The notes beneath the pieces were generated by a model. It was not told where the DNA came from. It ran no database searches and saw only the letters and a list, made by a program, of their open reading frames with translations. Shown in pieces: positions 17,015 through 23,587 of a stretch of 48,354 bases of DNA. Position 1 is the stretch's first letter. Every line of letters starts with the position of its first letter. This stretch comes from Bacteroidota bacterium (GTDB lineage Bacteria; Bacteroidota; Rhodothermia; Rhodothermales; UBA10348): contig JAJCYQ010000004.1 of the NCBI GenBank assembly GCA_029262835.1, positions 1-48,354 on the forward strand. The letters run 5' to 3'. A program made the position numbers and the translations under genes.

Positions 17015-18553
17015 TCAACGCGATTTTCCGTGGGCTTCCGCGTAGATCGACTCGATCTCAGAAATTTCCTCCGGTGTCAGGCGTGAGAATTCGCGGCTGC
17101 GTGCGCGCGCCGACAACTGGCCGCCGTTCTGGTGCAGGAAGTTGTGAAGCAGGTGCACGGTGTCGCGCGGCATGTCAATGATTTGCTGCACGGCATCTGA
17201 AAATGCATCGAAGGCTTCGAGGAAGGCAACTTCCTCGACAAGATCCTGCTCAACGGTCTCGCGGACGCATGCGTAGAGAAACTCCGCGTGGGCCGTGGCA
17301 TCGAAGTAGCGGTAGAAGTGCGCGGTGTCGCCGACTACCTGGATATTTTTCTGTTCGGTAGGCATCCAGTCTATACAGGCGAGAAGCGGACGCGCCCATG
17401 ATTCCAGGACGCGCCTGTACGCATCCACATTGCGCAGCATGGCGGCGCTGATGGGGAACGGTACACCGGTGGGATGGTAGTCAGCCTTTGCCAGCACATG
17501 ATGGATGAGCCATCGATGCAGGCGGCCATTGCCGTCCGAGAATGGGTGGATGTAGACGAAACCAAACGACACCATGGCCGCCCGGATAACGGGATCGATG
17601 GTGGCCGTGCTCTCGGAAAACCGGATGAGGCCTTCGATGAGAGACGGGAGGTCCTCGGCCCTGGCCGAGATATGCTCTGGAACAGGATCGTTCGTGAAGC
17701 GGTCCCGGTGGCCGACAAAGCCACCATCGCGGCGAAGGCCGAGCTGCACGAGGCGGTCATCGCCAATGACCATCTTTTGAAGTCGCTCCAGGGCCGGGAT
17801 ATCAAGATCCGCATCGCCAGCTTCGGCAATGGCGCGGCCCCATCGCCTGGCCCTGTCGGGCGACGGCCGTTCTCCCTCGATTTCGAAAGAGGACCGGCTG
17901 TCGCTCAGAAGCAGGAAAGCGGCCGCTCGGGACAGTATGTCCGGACGCACCCGGCCCAAGGCTTCGCGTGCGCGCTCATCCCACCGGGCGTGGACGGCGT
18001 GGCGAAGCGCGTCGGTCCACCTGACTGTGGGACAGAACAGTGGTGTTCCAGGCAGGTTGTCCCGCACCCGGTGGCGGGTGGAAAGCATTCCTTCTGGAAG
18101 TCCAACCTGCTGTGACGTGTCCAGGACATCTACCGCGGTCGGGCGTCCATCCAGATCGGGTATATCCAGTTGTTTGCCGGTCAGCCACTCGTAGAGATAC
18201 CAGATGCGGCGCGTATAACGCCCGAGTGGTGCTGACGTGATGTAGTCGATAAGGACATCTACTGGCAGCACCTGGAAGAGCGCGTGCAGTACCGAAAGGT
18301 CAACGCCTTCCTGCTTGATGGCGAACTCGAGGTGGGCACTCACGGTCGAATCTGGAGGACGCTTGCCCGACACGATGAGCCATTCCTGACTGCTGTCAGG
18401 GTGGTTACGGTCGGCGATGAACGCCGGTCTTGCCGGAGGCGGAACGTTCAGGTCGAAATGGTCAATGAGCGCGGCATACCCGGCCGGGCGTCCCGATTCC
18501 GGCAGGGCACGCCCGCGCCACATGCGCGTGGAAGGTGTTTCCTTCAGTTGCAT
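17015..18553 (-). CDS. Fic-domain AMP-transferase, class II (inhibitory helix before the core)
   Basis: A 512-residue protein with the canonical Fic motif HPFSDGNGRLHR (catalytic His336), which transfers AMP from ATP to hydroxyls of target proteins. An inhibitory (S/T)-x-x-x-E-(G/N) helix, SFEIEG at residues 222-227 with Glu226, lies N-terminal to the Fic core, defining class II auto-inhibition. The long N-terminal domain (1-200) and C-terminal region (about 400-512) match the large soluble Fic proteins widespread in bacteria; the end (LTPEEISEIESIYAEA) is helical. Targets are unknown. No adjacent antitoxin gene was seen, consistent with in-cis inhibition. Three phased TTTGCAA repeats lie directly upstream. 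Confidence 0.9.
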   Translation of the reverse strand: MQLKETPSTRMWRGRALPESGRPAGYAALIDHFDLNVPPPARPAFIADRNHPDSSQEWLIVSGKRPPDSTVSAHLEFAIKQEGVDLSVLHALFQVLPVDVLIDYITSAPLGRYTRRIWYLYEWLTGKQLDIPDLDGRPTAVDVLDTSQQVGLPEGMLSTRHRVRDNLPGTPLFCPTVRWTDALRHAVHARWDERAREALGRVRPDILSRAAAFLLLSDSRSSFEIEGERPSPDRARRWGRAIAEAGDADLDIPALERLQKMVIGDDRLVQLGLRRDGGFVGHRDRFTNDPVPEHISARAEDLPSLIEGLIRFSESTATIDPVIRAAMVSFGFVYIHPFSDGNGRLHRWLIHHVLAKADYHPTGVPFPISAAMLRNVDAYRRVLESWARPLLACIDWMPTEQKNIQVVGDTAHFYRYFDATAHAEFLYACVRETVEQDLVEEVAFLEAFDAFSDAVQQIIDMPRDTVHLLHNFLHQNGGQLSARARSREFSRLTPEEISEIESIYAEAHGKSR

Positions 18554-18574
18554 CCGGGTACTACCTGGTCATTT

Positions 18575-18644
18575 CGTTTGCAATATATACAAAACATTTG
18601 CAAAAGCGTAATAACTGGACATATCATTTGCAAGCTATACAATT
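18575..18644 (-). promoter_or_regulatory. Phased TTTGCAA repeats upstream of the fic gene
   Basis: Two near-identical copies of TTTGCAANNTATACAA lie at 18577-18592 and 18627-18642, with a core-only copy TTTGCAA at 18597-18603. The spacings are 20 and 30 bp, that is whole helical turns. Read on the minus strand, they contain TATATTGC and TAGCTTGC, which resemble a Bacteroidota -7 box (TAnnTTTG). They may be operators, promoter boxes or both. Confidence 0.5.
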
Positions 18645-18667
18645 ACCCTATGCGCTGTCCAGAGGCC

Positions 18668-19033
18668 TCACACGATCGAGTGCAGCCCCACGCGGTTGCC
18701 TTCGCTGTCCTCGAAGTGGCCGACGAAGCCGTACTCGCCGATACTCATTTTCTCCGTGATGACTTTGCCACCAGCCGCGCGCGCGCGGTCGAGCGCCGTT
18801 GCCACGTCATCAACACTCAGATAGACCATGGAGCCGTCGTATGACGGGACGTAGGATTCCTGCTGAATGAGTGCGCCTGTGGCGCCACCGGCGTCCGGCA
18901 CAAATGGAAACCAGACCATCGGAAAGCCCCCGACGTCCTGTCGGCGGAGTTCCTGGCCCAGCAGAGCTTCGTAAAACGTTTTGGCGCGGTCAATGTCCGC
19001 GGCCGGTATTTCAAACCAGTTGACAGGGTTCAT
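18668..19033 (-). CDS. VOC superfamily (glyoxalase-like) protein
   Basis: A 121-residue single-module pair of beta-alpha-beta-beta-beta units. Motifs are VNWFEIPAADIDRAKTFYEA at the N-terminus, MVWFPF, VYLSVDDVATALDRARAAGG and VGHFEDSEGNRVGLHS at the end, as in small VOC proteins related to glyoxalase/bleomycin resistance. Metal ligands are not clear, so the enzymatic role is undecided. The start at 19033 (MNPVNWFEIP) matches the family; the frame is open upstream to 19135 but that part has no family sequence. A 30-base stretch of this gene (18832-18861) has a diverged echo at 23556-23583, beyond the adjacent island. Confidence 0.85.
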   Translation of the reverse strand: MNPVNWFEIPAADIDRAKTFYEALLGQELRRQDVGGFPMVWFPFVPDAGGATGALIQQESYVPSYDGSMVYLSVDDVATALDRARAAGGKVITEKMSIGEYGFVGHFEDSEGNRVGLHSIV

Positions 19034-19178
19034 GGGTTCTGTGGGTTGGTGTTTGGTGACTGACACTGAAAGGGCCTTAATCAATTTGACGTCTGCTCTC
19101 TCGGCGGACGGGGAAAGGCGCCTTGGATGACTCAACGGTTTTCCTTTTGTGAATATATGATTAAGTTATAAGAGTGTC

Positions 19179-19208
19179 TTGATATTTAATTTAGGGGGGG
19201 GGTAACGT
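19179..19208 (+). promoter_or_regulatory. Candidate promoter with a nine-G tract in the spacer
   Basis: TTGATA (19179-19184), an 18-bp spacer ending in an uninterrupted run of nine G (19194-19202), then TAACGT (19203-19208). The gene starts 20 bases later. If the boxes are real, gain or loss of a G would change spacing and promoter strength. The box assignment is inference; the G tract is directly visible. Confidence 0.45.
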
Positions 19209-19228
19209 TTGCGTAGTAAAATCGGTAC

Positions 19229-19786
19229 ATGATCATGGGAAGAGCCTTGTTCAGGATAGGCATATTTCTTGCACTGGTTATATCAGCATGGAATGTCATC
19301 GTAATCATGGAAAGACAGGCTCATCTTCGAGAGGTTGTCTCTAGCGTATTGGAGGATGGAAGGGCTGATCCACAGCTGTATGAGGAACTCCGTCGCAGCA
19401 TCGAAACGGGACAACCTGGTAGTGGAGGTGAGGACGAAAGAGCTGTGCTATACATAGCCAATGCTGGTTTATGTGCCACCTATTATGATGACATTGAGGC
19501 TTATTCTACGTACCTGACTCAGCGTGGTGTATCGTCCCATACGCTATTTTTATGGCACACCGATGCGCGCATCTCCGAACGAATGAAGTATCTGGCCTCT
19601 AAGAGATTGAATATCGACGTAATCGCCTTGTCAAACTCTGACTTGGAGCACCTATCCAGACAGCTTCCCGATAGAGCTATAGCGCTTCTGCCAAGTCGGT
19701 CGGGAGAGTCGATACATCAAATACGACTTCAATCGAGAAGAGTAGAGAACTGGCTGAGAGAGGCTACATTAGGCGATCTGCTATAA
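19229..19786 (+). CDS. Membrane-anchored thioredoxin-fold-like protein with a degenerate active site
   Basis: A 185-residue protein, not matching a named family I can recall. An N-terminal membrane anchor (about residues 6-26) is followed by a charged helix (VSSVLEDGRADPQLYEELRR) and a domain from residue ~68 with an alternating strand/helix order: AVLYIANAGLC, helix, HTLFLWHTD, helix, IDVIALSNSD, then AIALLPSRSGESIHQIRL. This order and the Cys at the end of the first strand suggest a thioredoxin fold in the periplasm, but only one Cys is present (CATY instead of CxxC). It could act as a binding or regulatory domain. It heads a cassette with the small Cys-rich peptide and the split propeller gene. 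Base composition is AT-richer than in neighbouring genes, a sign of transfer. An alternative start is 19235. Confidence 0.55.
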   Translation: MIMGRALFRIGIFLALVISAWNVIVIMERQAHLREVVSSVLEDGRADPQLYEELRRSIETGQPGSGGEDERAVLYIANAGLCATYYDDIEAYSTYLTQRGVSSHTLFLWHTDARISERMKYLASKRLNIDVIALSNSDLEHLSRQLPDRAIALLPSRSGESIHQIRLQSRRVENWLREATLGDLL

Positions 19787-19830
19787 CGAGTAATTATAAA
19801 CGCGAATCAAACAATCAACAAAGAGAGAAA

Positions 19831-20079
19831 ATGAACTTTCCATTCAGTGCAGAATACAATATGCGAAAAATGGCCCTGGCGATATTCGTTTTTGGAGCAT
19901 TGTTCGTAACGTCGGCATTCAGAGTTACACTCCCAGTAGTGCCAGAACCAACATGCACATCATGTGGCTCCGTTGATGATTGTATTTATGGCGTTTCCAG
20001 ATCGAATGGGTACCCAGAGTGTTTTATCGGATGGGATGTTAATTCGGAAACATTAACATGCAGTGTTTCGGGGGAGTAA
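19831..20079 (+). CDS. Small secreted Cys-rich peptide
   Basis: An 82-residue protein whose N-terminal ~33 residues are a signal peptide (KMALAIFVFGALFVTSAF), leaving a mature peptide of about 50 residues with five Cys: a CTSC pair, then single Cys at irregular spacing, the last six residues from the end. AAAGAGAGA precedes the ATG; starts at 19861 or 19870 would still leave a leader. It sits 44 bases after the thioredoxin-fold gene and one base before the propeller gene, clearly one operon. It recalls the short NVEALA-type exported peptides that neighbour six-bladed propeller proteins in Bacteroidota, but lacks that literal motif. Role unknown; odd Cys number leaves one free or suggests dimer formation. 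Confidence 0.6.
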   Translation: MNFPFSAEYNMRKMALAIFVFGALFVTSAFRVTLPVVPEPTCTSCGSVDDCIYGVSRSNGYPECFIGWDVNSETLTCSVSGE

Positions 20080-20080
20080 G

Positions 20081-20459
20081 GTGCGTGTTCGCCAACTTAA
20101 GGAATTCTGTGATCTGCTGCTACGTCTGTCCGTACTATGGGCCACGTTCGTCGGTGTGAATTCTGCCTTTGGGCAGGTCAGGTATACTGTTCCACATAAC
20201 GTACAGTATACGATTGGGGATGATGTAGGCCCAGACGGAGAATATGCATTTGCCCAGATCCGGCATCTATTGAGCGATGGGGTTTATTTTTACGTAATTG
20301 ACGGAAAGTCGCCGTCCGTACGATTCTATGAGTTGGAGTCTGGACAGTATCGTGGCTCCTTCGGACGGCAGGGAGACGGTCCCAGGGAGTTTCAGGATAT
20401 CTATAGCGGGTACGTACACAAAGACAGTACGCTCTGGCTCTTTGACCGGTCGTTGCAGA
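20081..20459 (+). pseudogene. Six-bladed beta-propeller protein, 5' part (split by IS66)
   Basis: GTG 20081 is preceded by a strong GGGGGAG at 20070-20076. It opens a signal peptide (LLLRLSVLWATFVGVNSAFG) and the first propeller blades, with FYELESGQYRGSFGRQGDGPREF, a segment typical of NHL/6-bladed propeller proteins of Bacteroidota. The frame runs into IS66 after residue 126. Removing the IS and one copy of the 8-bp duplication joins base 20459 to 22742 perfectly in frame (Gln-Lys-Met), restoring a 397-residue protein. As it stands, the reading frame continues into IS DNA and ends at 20626. Confidence 0.8.
20452..20459. repeat. IS66 target-site duplication, left copy
   Basis: GTTGCAGA directly precedes the left end of the IS and recurs directly after its right end (22734-22741). 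Eight bases is the characteristic IS66-family duplication length. Confidence 0.92.
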
Positions 20460-20525
20460 GTAACCGCCCGGTGAAGTACACATTGCGCAGGTCGCTGTCC
20501 GTCCCCATTTTTCTGGCAAAAAGGG

Positions 20526-20822
20526 ATGGGGATGCCAGGACAACGAAAAATAGAGGATATGCGGCCGCTCGTGGAGGCCTTCGAAGCGGGTTCGGAGCGA
20601 CGCGAGGACTTTGCAGCGCGGCATGACATCAAGGTCGGAACGCTTGACTACTGGCGGCGCCGGTGCCGGGAAGAGGGCGCGGAGGCCTTTATAGAAGTCC
20701 GGCCTGATATTCACGAGCGCCGGTCAGTGGTCGACCTTGAGTTCGCAAACGGCGCGAGGCTCTCGTACAGCGGACCTCTCGACGCGGCGCTTCTTCTCAT
20801 GCTTGTCGATCGCGCCCGATGA
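20526..20822 (+). CDS. tnpA: IS66-family accessory protein TnpA
   Basis: A 98-residue protein with an N-terminal helix-turn-helix-like segment (RPLVEAFEAGSERREDFAARHDI...TLDYWRRRCREEG), the usual form of the small IS66 orf1 product. The exact role is unclear but it is needed for efficient IS66 transposition. Its end overlaps tnpB by four bases (ATGA), indicating coupled translation. ATG 20532 is an alternative start. Confidence 0.88.
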   Translation: MGMPGQRKIEDMRPLVEAFEAGSERREDFAARHDIKVGTLDYWRRRCREEGAEAFIEVRPDIHERRSVVDLEFANGARLSYSGPLDAALLLMLVDRAR

Positions 20823-21172
20823 CGCCGTTTACGCCTAATCAACGGTTCTTCTTCTACCGGGAGCCCACCGACATGAGGAAGTCTTTCAACGGCCTCAGCG
20901 GCATCGTGACGAACAGCCTCAGGCGTAGCCCTGTCTCTGGCGACGTGTTCGTTTTTCTGAACCGCCGCCGCACGCATGTCAAGCTGCTTTCGTGGGACCG
21001 AAATGGGTTCGTACTCTACTACAAAAGGCTCGAAGAAGGCACGTTCGAGGTGCCCATCCTCTCGCCAGACGGGGTGCTCACGTGGCCCAAACTGATGCTC
21101 ATGCTGGAAGGCGTGTCCCTCAGTACAGCTCGCTTCAGAAAACGGTACGTTTTGCCCGATAAAGTGGCCTGA
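20819..21172 (+). CDS. tnpB: IS66-family accessory protein TnpB (IS66 Orf2-like)
   Basis: A 117-residue protein with the family core: REPTDMRKSFNGLSGIV, DVFVFLNRRRTHVKLLSWD, GFVLYYKRLEEGTFEVP. These are the signature of the IS66 Orf2-like domain. It is full length for the family and lies between tnpA (4-base overlap) and tnpC. Confidence 0.95.
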   Translation: MTPFTPNQRFFFYREPTDMRKSFNGLSGIVTNSLRRSPVSGDVFVFLNRRRTHVKLLSWDRNGFVLYYKRLEEGTFEVPILSPDGVLTWPKLMLMLEGVSLSTARFRKRYVLPDKVA

Positions 21173-21232
21173 ATGTATAAATAATGGCACTCTGTCCTGG
21201 GATGAGAGGGTTCGTTTTTGTATCTTTCTGGT

Positions 21233-22717
21233 ATGGAAATGGATGCTCAAACAGCTACCTACAAGGCGCTTCAAACCGAAGTTGTCATGCTGCGCGAGCA
21301 CAAGTCTTCCCTCGAGGAGGAGCTGGCGAATCTGCGCTTCCAGTTCGAGCAGCTGAGGCGTCTTGTCTTCGGCGCGAAGAGCGAGCGCTTCGAACCGGAA
21401 TTGCCCGACCAGCTGGGACTTTTTGGACAGGAAGCGCCGGGAGGCCCCGTCGCCGCGCCCGTGTCCGAGTCTACAACGACGACAAGTGAGCGCGCGGAGA
21501 CCAAGAGGCACCCGGTTCGAGTCGTCTTTCCGTCCCACCTTCCGCGGCAGACCACCGTCATTGAGCCGGACATTGATACGACCGGCCTCAGGAAGATCGG
21601 CCAGGAGGTCACCGAGACGCTCGACTTTGTGCCCGCAAAACTGATTGTCGTCCGGCGCGAGCGGCCCAAGTATGAAACGCCGGACGGCCAGGTCGCGATA
21701 GCCGAGCTTCCGGCGCGGCCGATCGACAAAGGTATTGCCGAGCCCCGCCTCCTGGCGCACGTCGTGGCAGCGAAATACCTGGACCACATGCCGCTCTACC
21801 GGCAGGCGCAGCAAATGGCGAGGCAGGGCATTACGATTGCCACATCGACGCTTGGCGGCTGGGTCAGTCAGACGGCAGACCTTCTCACGCCGCTCTATGA
21901 CGAGTTGACGCGCAAGGCGCGGGAATCGGGCTACGTTCAGGCCGATGAAACGCCGATCCGCGTGCAGGACAGTAAAAAGAAGGGCGAGACGCATAGAGGC
22001 TGGTACTGGGTGTATCATGCTCCGGAAAAAGGCATCGTGATCATGGATTACCATGCGAGCCGCGGGCGGGCGGGTCCCGCCGCGTGGCTTGGCCCGGACT
22101 ACGACGGGCTGCTTCAATCGGATGGCTACGCGGTCTATAACCAGTTTGCAAACGCAACGCATGCCGTCTGCTGGGCGCATGCCCGGCGCTACTTCCACGA
22201 CGCGCAGGAGTCGACCGCCGAGCGGGCCGAGTATGTGCTGGCTGAGATCCAGAAGCTGTATGCCATTGAGCGGCAGCTTCGAGAGGAAGACGCAGCGCCC
22301 ACTGAGCGCACCCGCGTGCGGCAGGAGAAGGCCACGCCCATCCTTGAGGGCCTCAAAACCTACATCGAAAACAACCCGGGGCTCCCGAAATCGCCCTGGG
22401 GCAAGGCGTCCTCCTACGCGCTCACGCGGTGGGACAAGCTGACGCGTTACGTCCTCGAGGGACGGCTTGAAATAGACAACAACCTGACCGAGAACACCAT
22501 CCGCCCCATAGCATTGGGTCGAAAAAACTGGCTCTTCAGCGGAAGTCACGACGCGGCGCAGCGGGCAGCCGTCATCTACTCGCTCGTGGCCACGTGCAAA
22601 AAGCACGGTGTGAATCCTGAAACGTGGATGGCCGACGTCCTGGCCCGCATTCCAACCCATCCGGCGAAGCGGATTGAAGAGCTCCTACCAATGGACTGGG
22701 AGAAAAGAAAGGTGTAG
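21233..22717 (+). CDS. tnpC: IS66-family transposase TnpC
   Basis: A 494-residue DDE transposase. Domain order: an N-terminal leucine-zipper-like coiled coil (about 8-45), a region that in other IS66 transposases holds a C4 zinc finger but here lacks those Cys (TGLRKIGQEVTETLDFVPAK), and the DDE core with Asp in YVQADETPI, Asp in LLQSDGYAVY and Glu in DNNLTENTIRP. The ending GVNPETWMADVLARIPTHP is the usual C-terminal domain. ATG 21233 was chosen; a TTG at 21218 would add five residues. The stop lies in the right terminal repeat of the element. Confidence 0.95.
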   Translation: MEMDAQTATYKALQTEVVMLREHKSSLEEELANLRFQFEQLRRLVFGAKSERFEPELPDQLGLFGQEAPGGPVAAPVSESTTTTSERAETKRHPVRVVFPSHLPRQTTVIEPDIDTTGLRKIGQEVTETLDFVPAKLIVVRRERPKYETPDGQVAIAELPARPIDKGIAEPRLLAHVVAAKYLDHMPLYRQAQQMARQGITIATSTLGGWVSQTADLLTPLYDELTRKARESGYVQADETPIRVQDSKKKGETHRGWYWVYHAPEKGIVIMDYHASRGRAGPAAWLGPDYDGLLQSDGYAVYNQFANATHAVCWAHARRYFHDAQESTAERAEYVLAEIQKLYAIERQLREEDAAPTERTRVRQEKATPILEGLKTYIENNPGLPKSPWGKASSYALTRWDKLTRYVLEGRLEIDNNLTENTIRPIALGRKNWLFSGSHDAAQRAAVIYSLVATCKKHGVNPETWMADVLARIPTHPAKRIEELLPMDWEKRKV

Positions 22718-22733
22718 TCCACCGGACGGTTAC
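22711..22733 (-). repeat. IS66 right terminal inverted repeat
   Basis: Read inward from 22733, it matches the left end (20460-20482) except for three substitutions in the first 21 positions. It contains the tnpC stop codon. Confidence 0.9.
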
Positions 22734-22741
22734 GTTGCAGA
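22734..22741. repeat. IS66 target-site duplication, right copy
   Basis: GTTGCAGA, identical to 20452-20459; together they define the insertion point in the propeller gene. Confidence 0.92.
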
Positions 22742-23556
22742 AAATGGAAACCTACCGGCAGGGCGTTCATGTAGAGACGCTGCGGATTTCAGACGATGAG
22801 TTCATGGCTCCGCAGGTGTTCTTTCTTGAATCCGACTCACTGGTCGTCGCGCACTCAACGCTGAATTCCGATGGGGCCGTGGAGTGCATCGACCTGAAAA
22901 GCCGAAGCAAAGTCTGCTCGTGGCTTGATCTTCGGCCCGTTTTTGGATCGGAAAGGTATCCGCTCGAAAATGATCGGACCCTTGCAGACTGGATACGGAT
23001 CGCTCATGCAGGCCGCAACACGGCATATTTCGTAAGGGACCTCTACGATGGAACCGTATGGAAGGCAAGGTTTGACGGCAACTCAGAGACGGTGACTGCG
23101 CTTAGCAGCTCAGGATATGCCACGGGTACCGGGTATTTCGCGAGTGCGGGCCGTGTCTATAAAGCGCTGAATTACTTTGACTACTATGGGCGTGATGGCG
23201 GTGTTCGGGAACGCTACCCGTACCACTATTCCATATATTCAGTCTTCAATGGAGGGCAGCGACACCCGAGGATGTATCACATGTTTTCATCCACGCTGAA
23301 CATGTGGATGGATCCGTCTGGAGAAGAGGTATATATCGCGTATGTCCTGCATCGGGAAGACAGGGGATCGGACATGTTTGTGGACGCAGTCAGCATTGAG
23401 ACCGATTCTGTGCGTACGGTACAGGTTGCCACCTGGACAAGCGGACCCAACACCGTCCGAGATATGCTTCAGATCGGCAGGAATGAATTCCTCGTAGAGG
23501 GCATTTTGGACGGCATCCCTGTTATCTCCAGGATGACGCTTGAACTTGGTGAGTGA
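22742..23556 (+). pseudogene. Six-bladed beta-propeller protein, 3' part (split by IS66)
   Basis: This continues the frame broken at 20459 and supplies about 271 residues: METYRQGVHVETLRISDDEF, further blade strands (VFFLESDSLVVAHST, AYFVRDLYDGTVWKARF, MWMDPSGEEVYIAYVLH) and a normal end (VISRMTLELGE). A TTG at 22735, within the duplication, or the ATG at 22744 could start a partial product, but without the signal peptide it would not be exported. Together with the 5' part it makes a 397-residue six-bladed propeller, probably a surface or periplasmic binding protein. Confidence 0.8.
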
Positions 23557-23583
23557 GCCGTCATGCGACGGCACGTAGGATTC
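23556..23583. repeat. Diverged echo of the VOC gene plus a hairpin
   Basis: This stretch matches 18834-18861 inside the VOC gene at about 24 of 28 positions; on the minus strand both encode ESYVPS(Y/H)DG. It also forms a GCCGTC-ATGC-GACGGC hairpin (23557-23572) directly after the propeller stop codon, which may serve as a terminator. It could be the remnant of a second VOC gene or a recombination scar at the island edge. Confidence 0.5.
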
Positions 23584-23587
23584 CGGC

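Larger units (their letters stand above)
20460..22733 (+). mobile_element. Complete IS66-family insertion sequence
   Basis: A 2,274-bp element with terminal inverted repeats (GTAACCGCCCGGTGAAGTACA at the left; the right end reads GTAACCGTCCGGTGGACTACA inward), matching at about 18 of the first 21 positions. It carries the three genes typical of IS66 (tnpA, tnpB, tnpC), all intact, and is flanked by the 8-bp duplication GTTGCAGA. It interrupts the propeller gene. Intact ends, intact genes and perfect duplication suggest a recent, possibly still mobile insertion. The right terminal repeat includes the tnpC stop codon. Confidence 0.95.

Noticed and set aside
20711-22660. A 649-codon open frame on the minus strand across the IS66 genes
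   Set aside because: It is antisense to tnpA, tnpB and tnpC, which are certain from motifs; long antisense frames are common in GC-rich DNA and this one shows no domain or signal.
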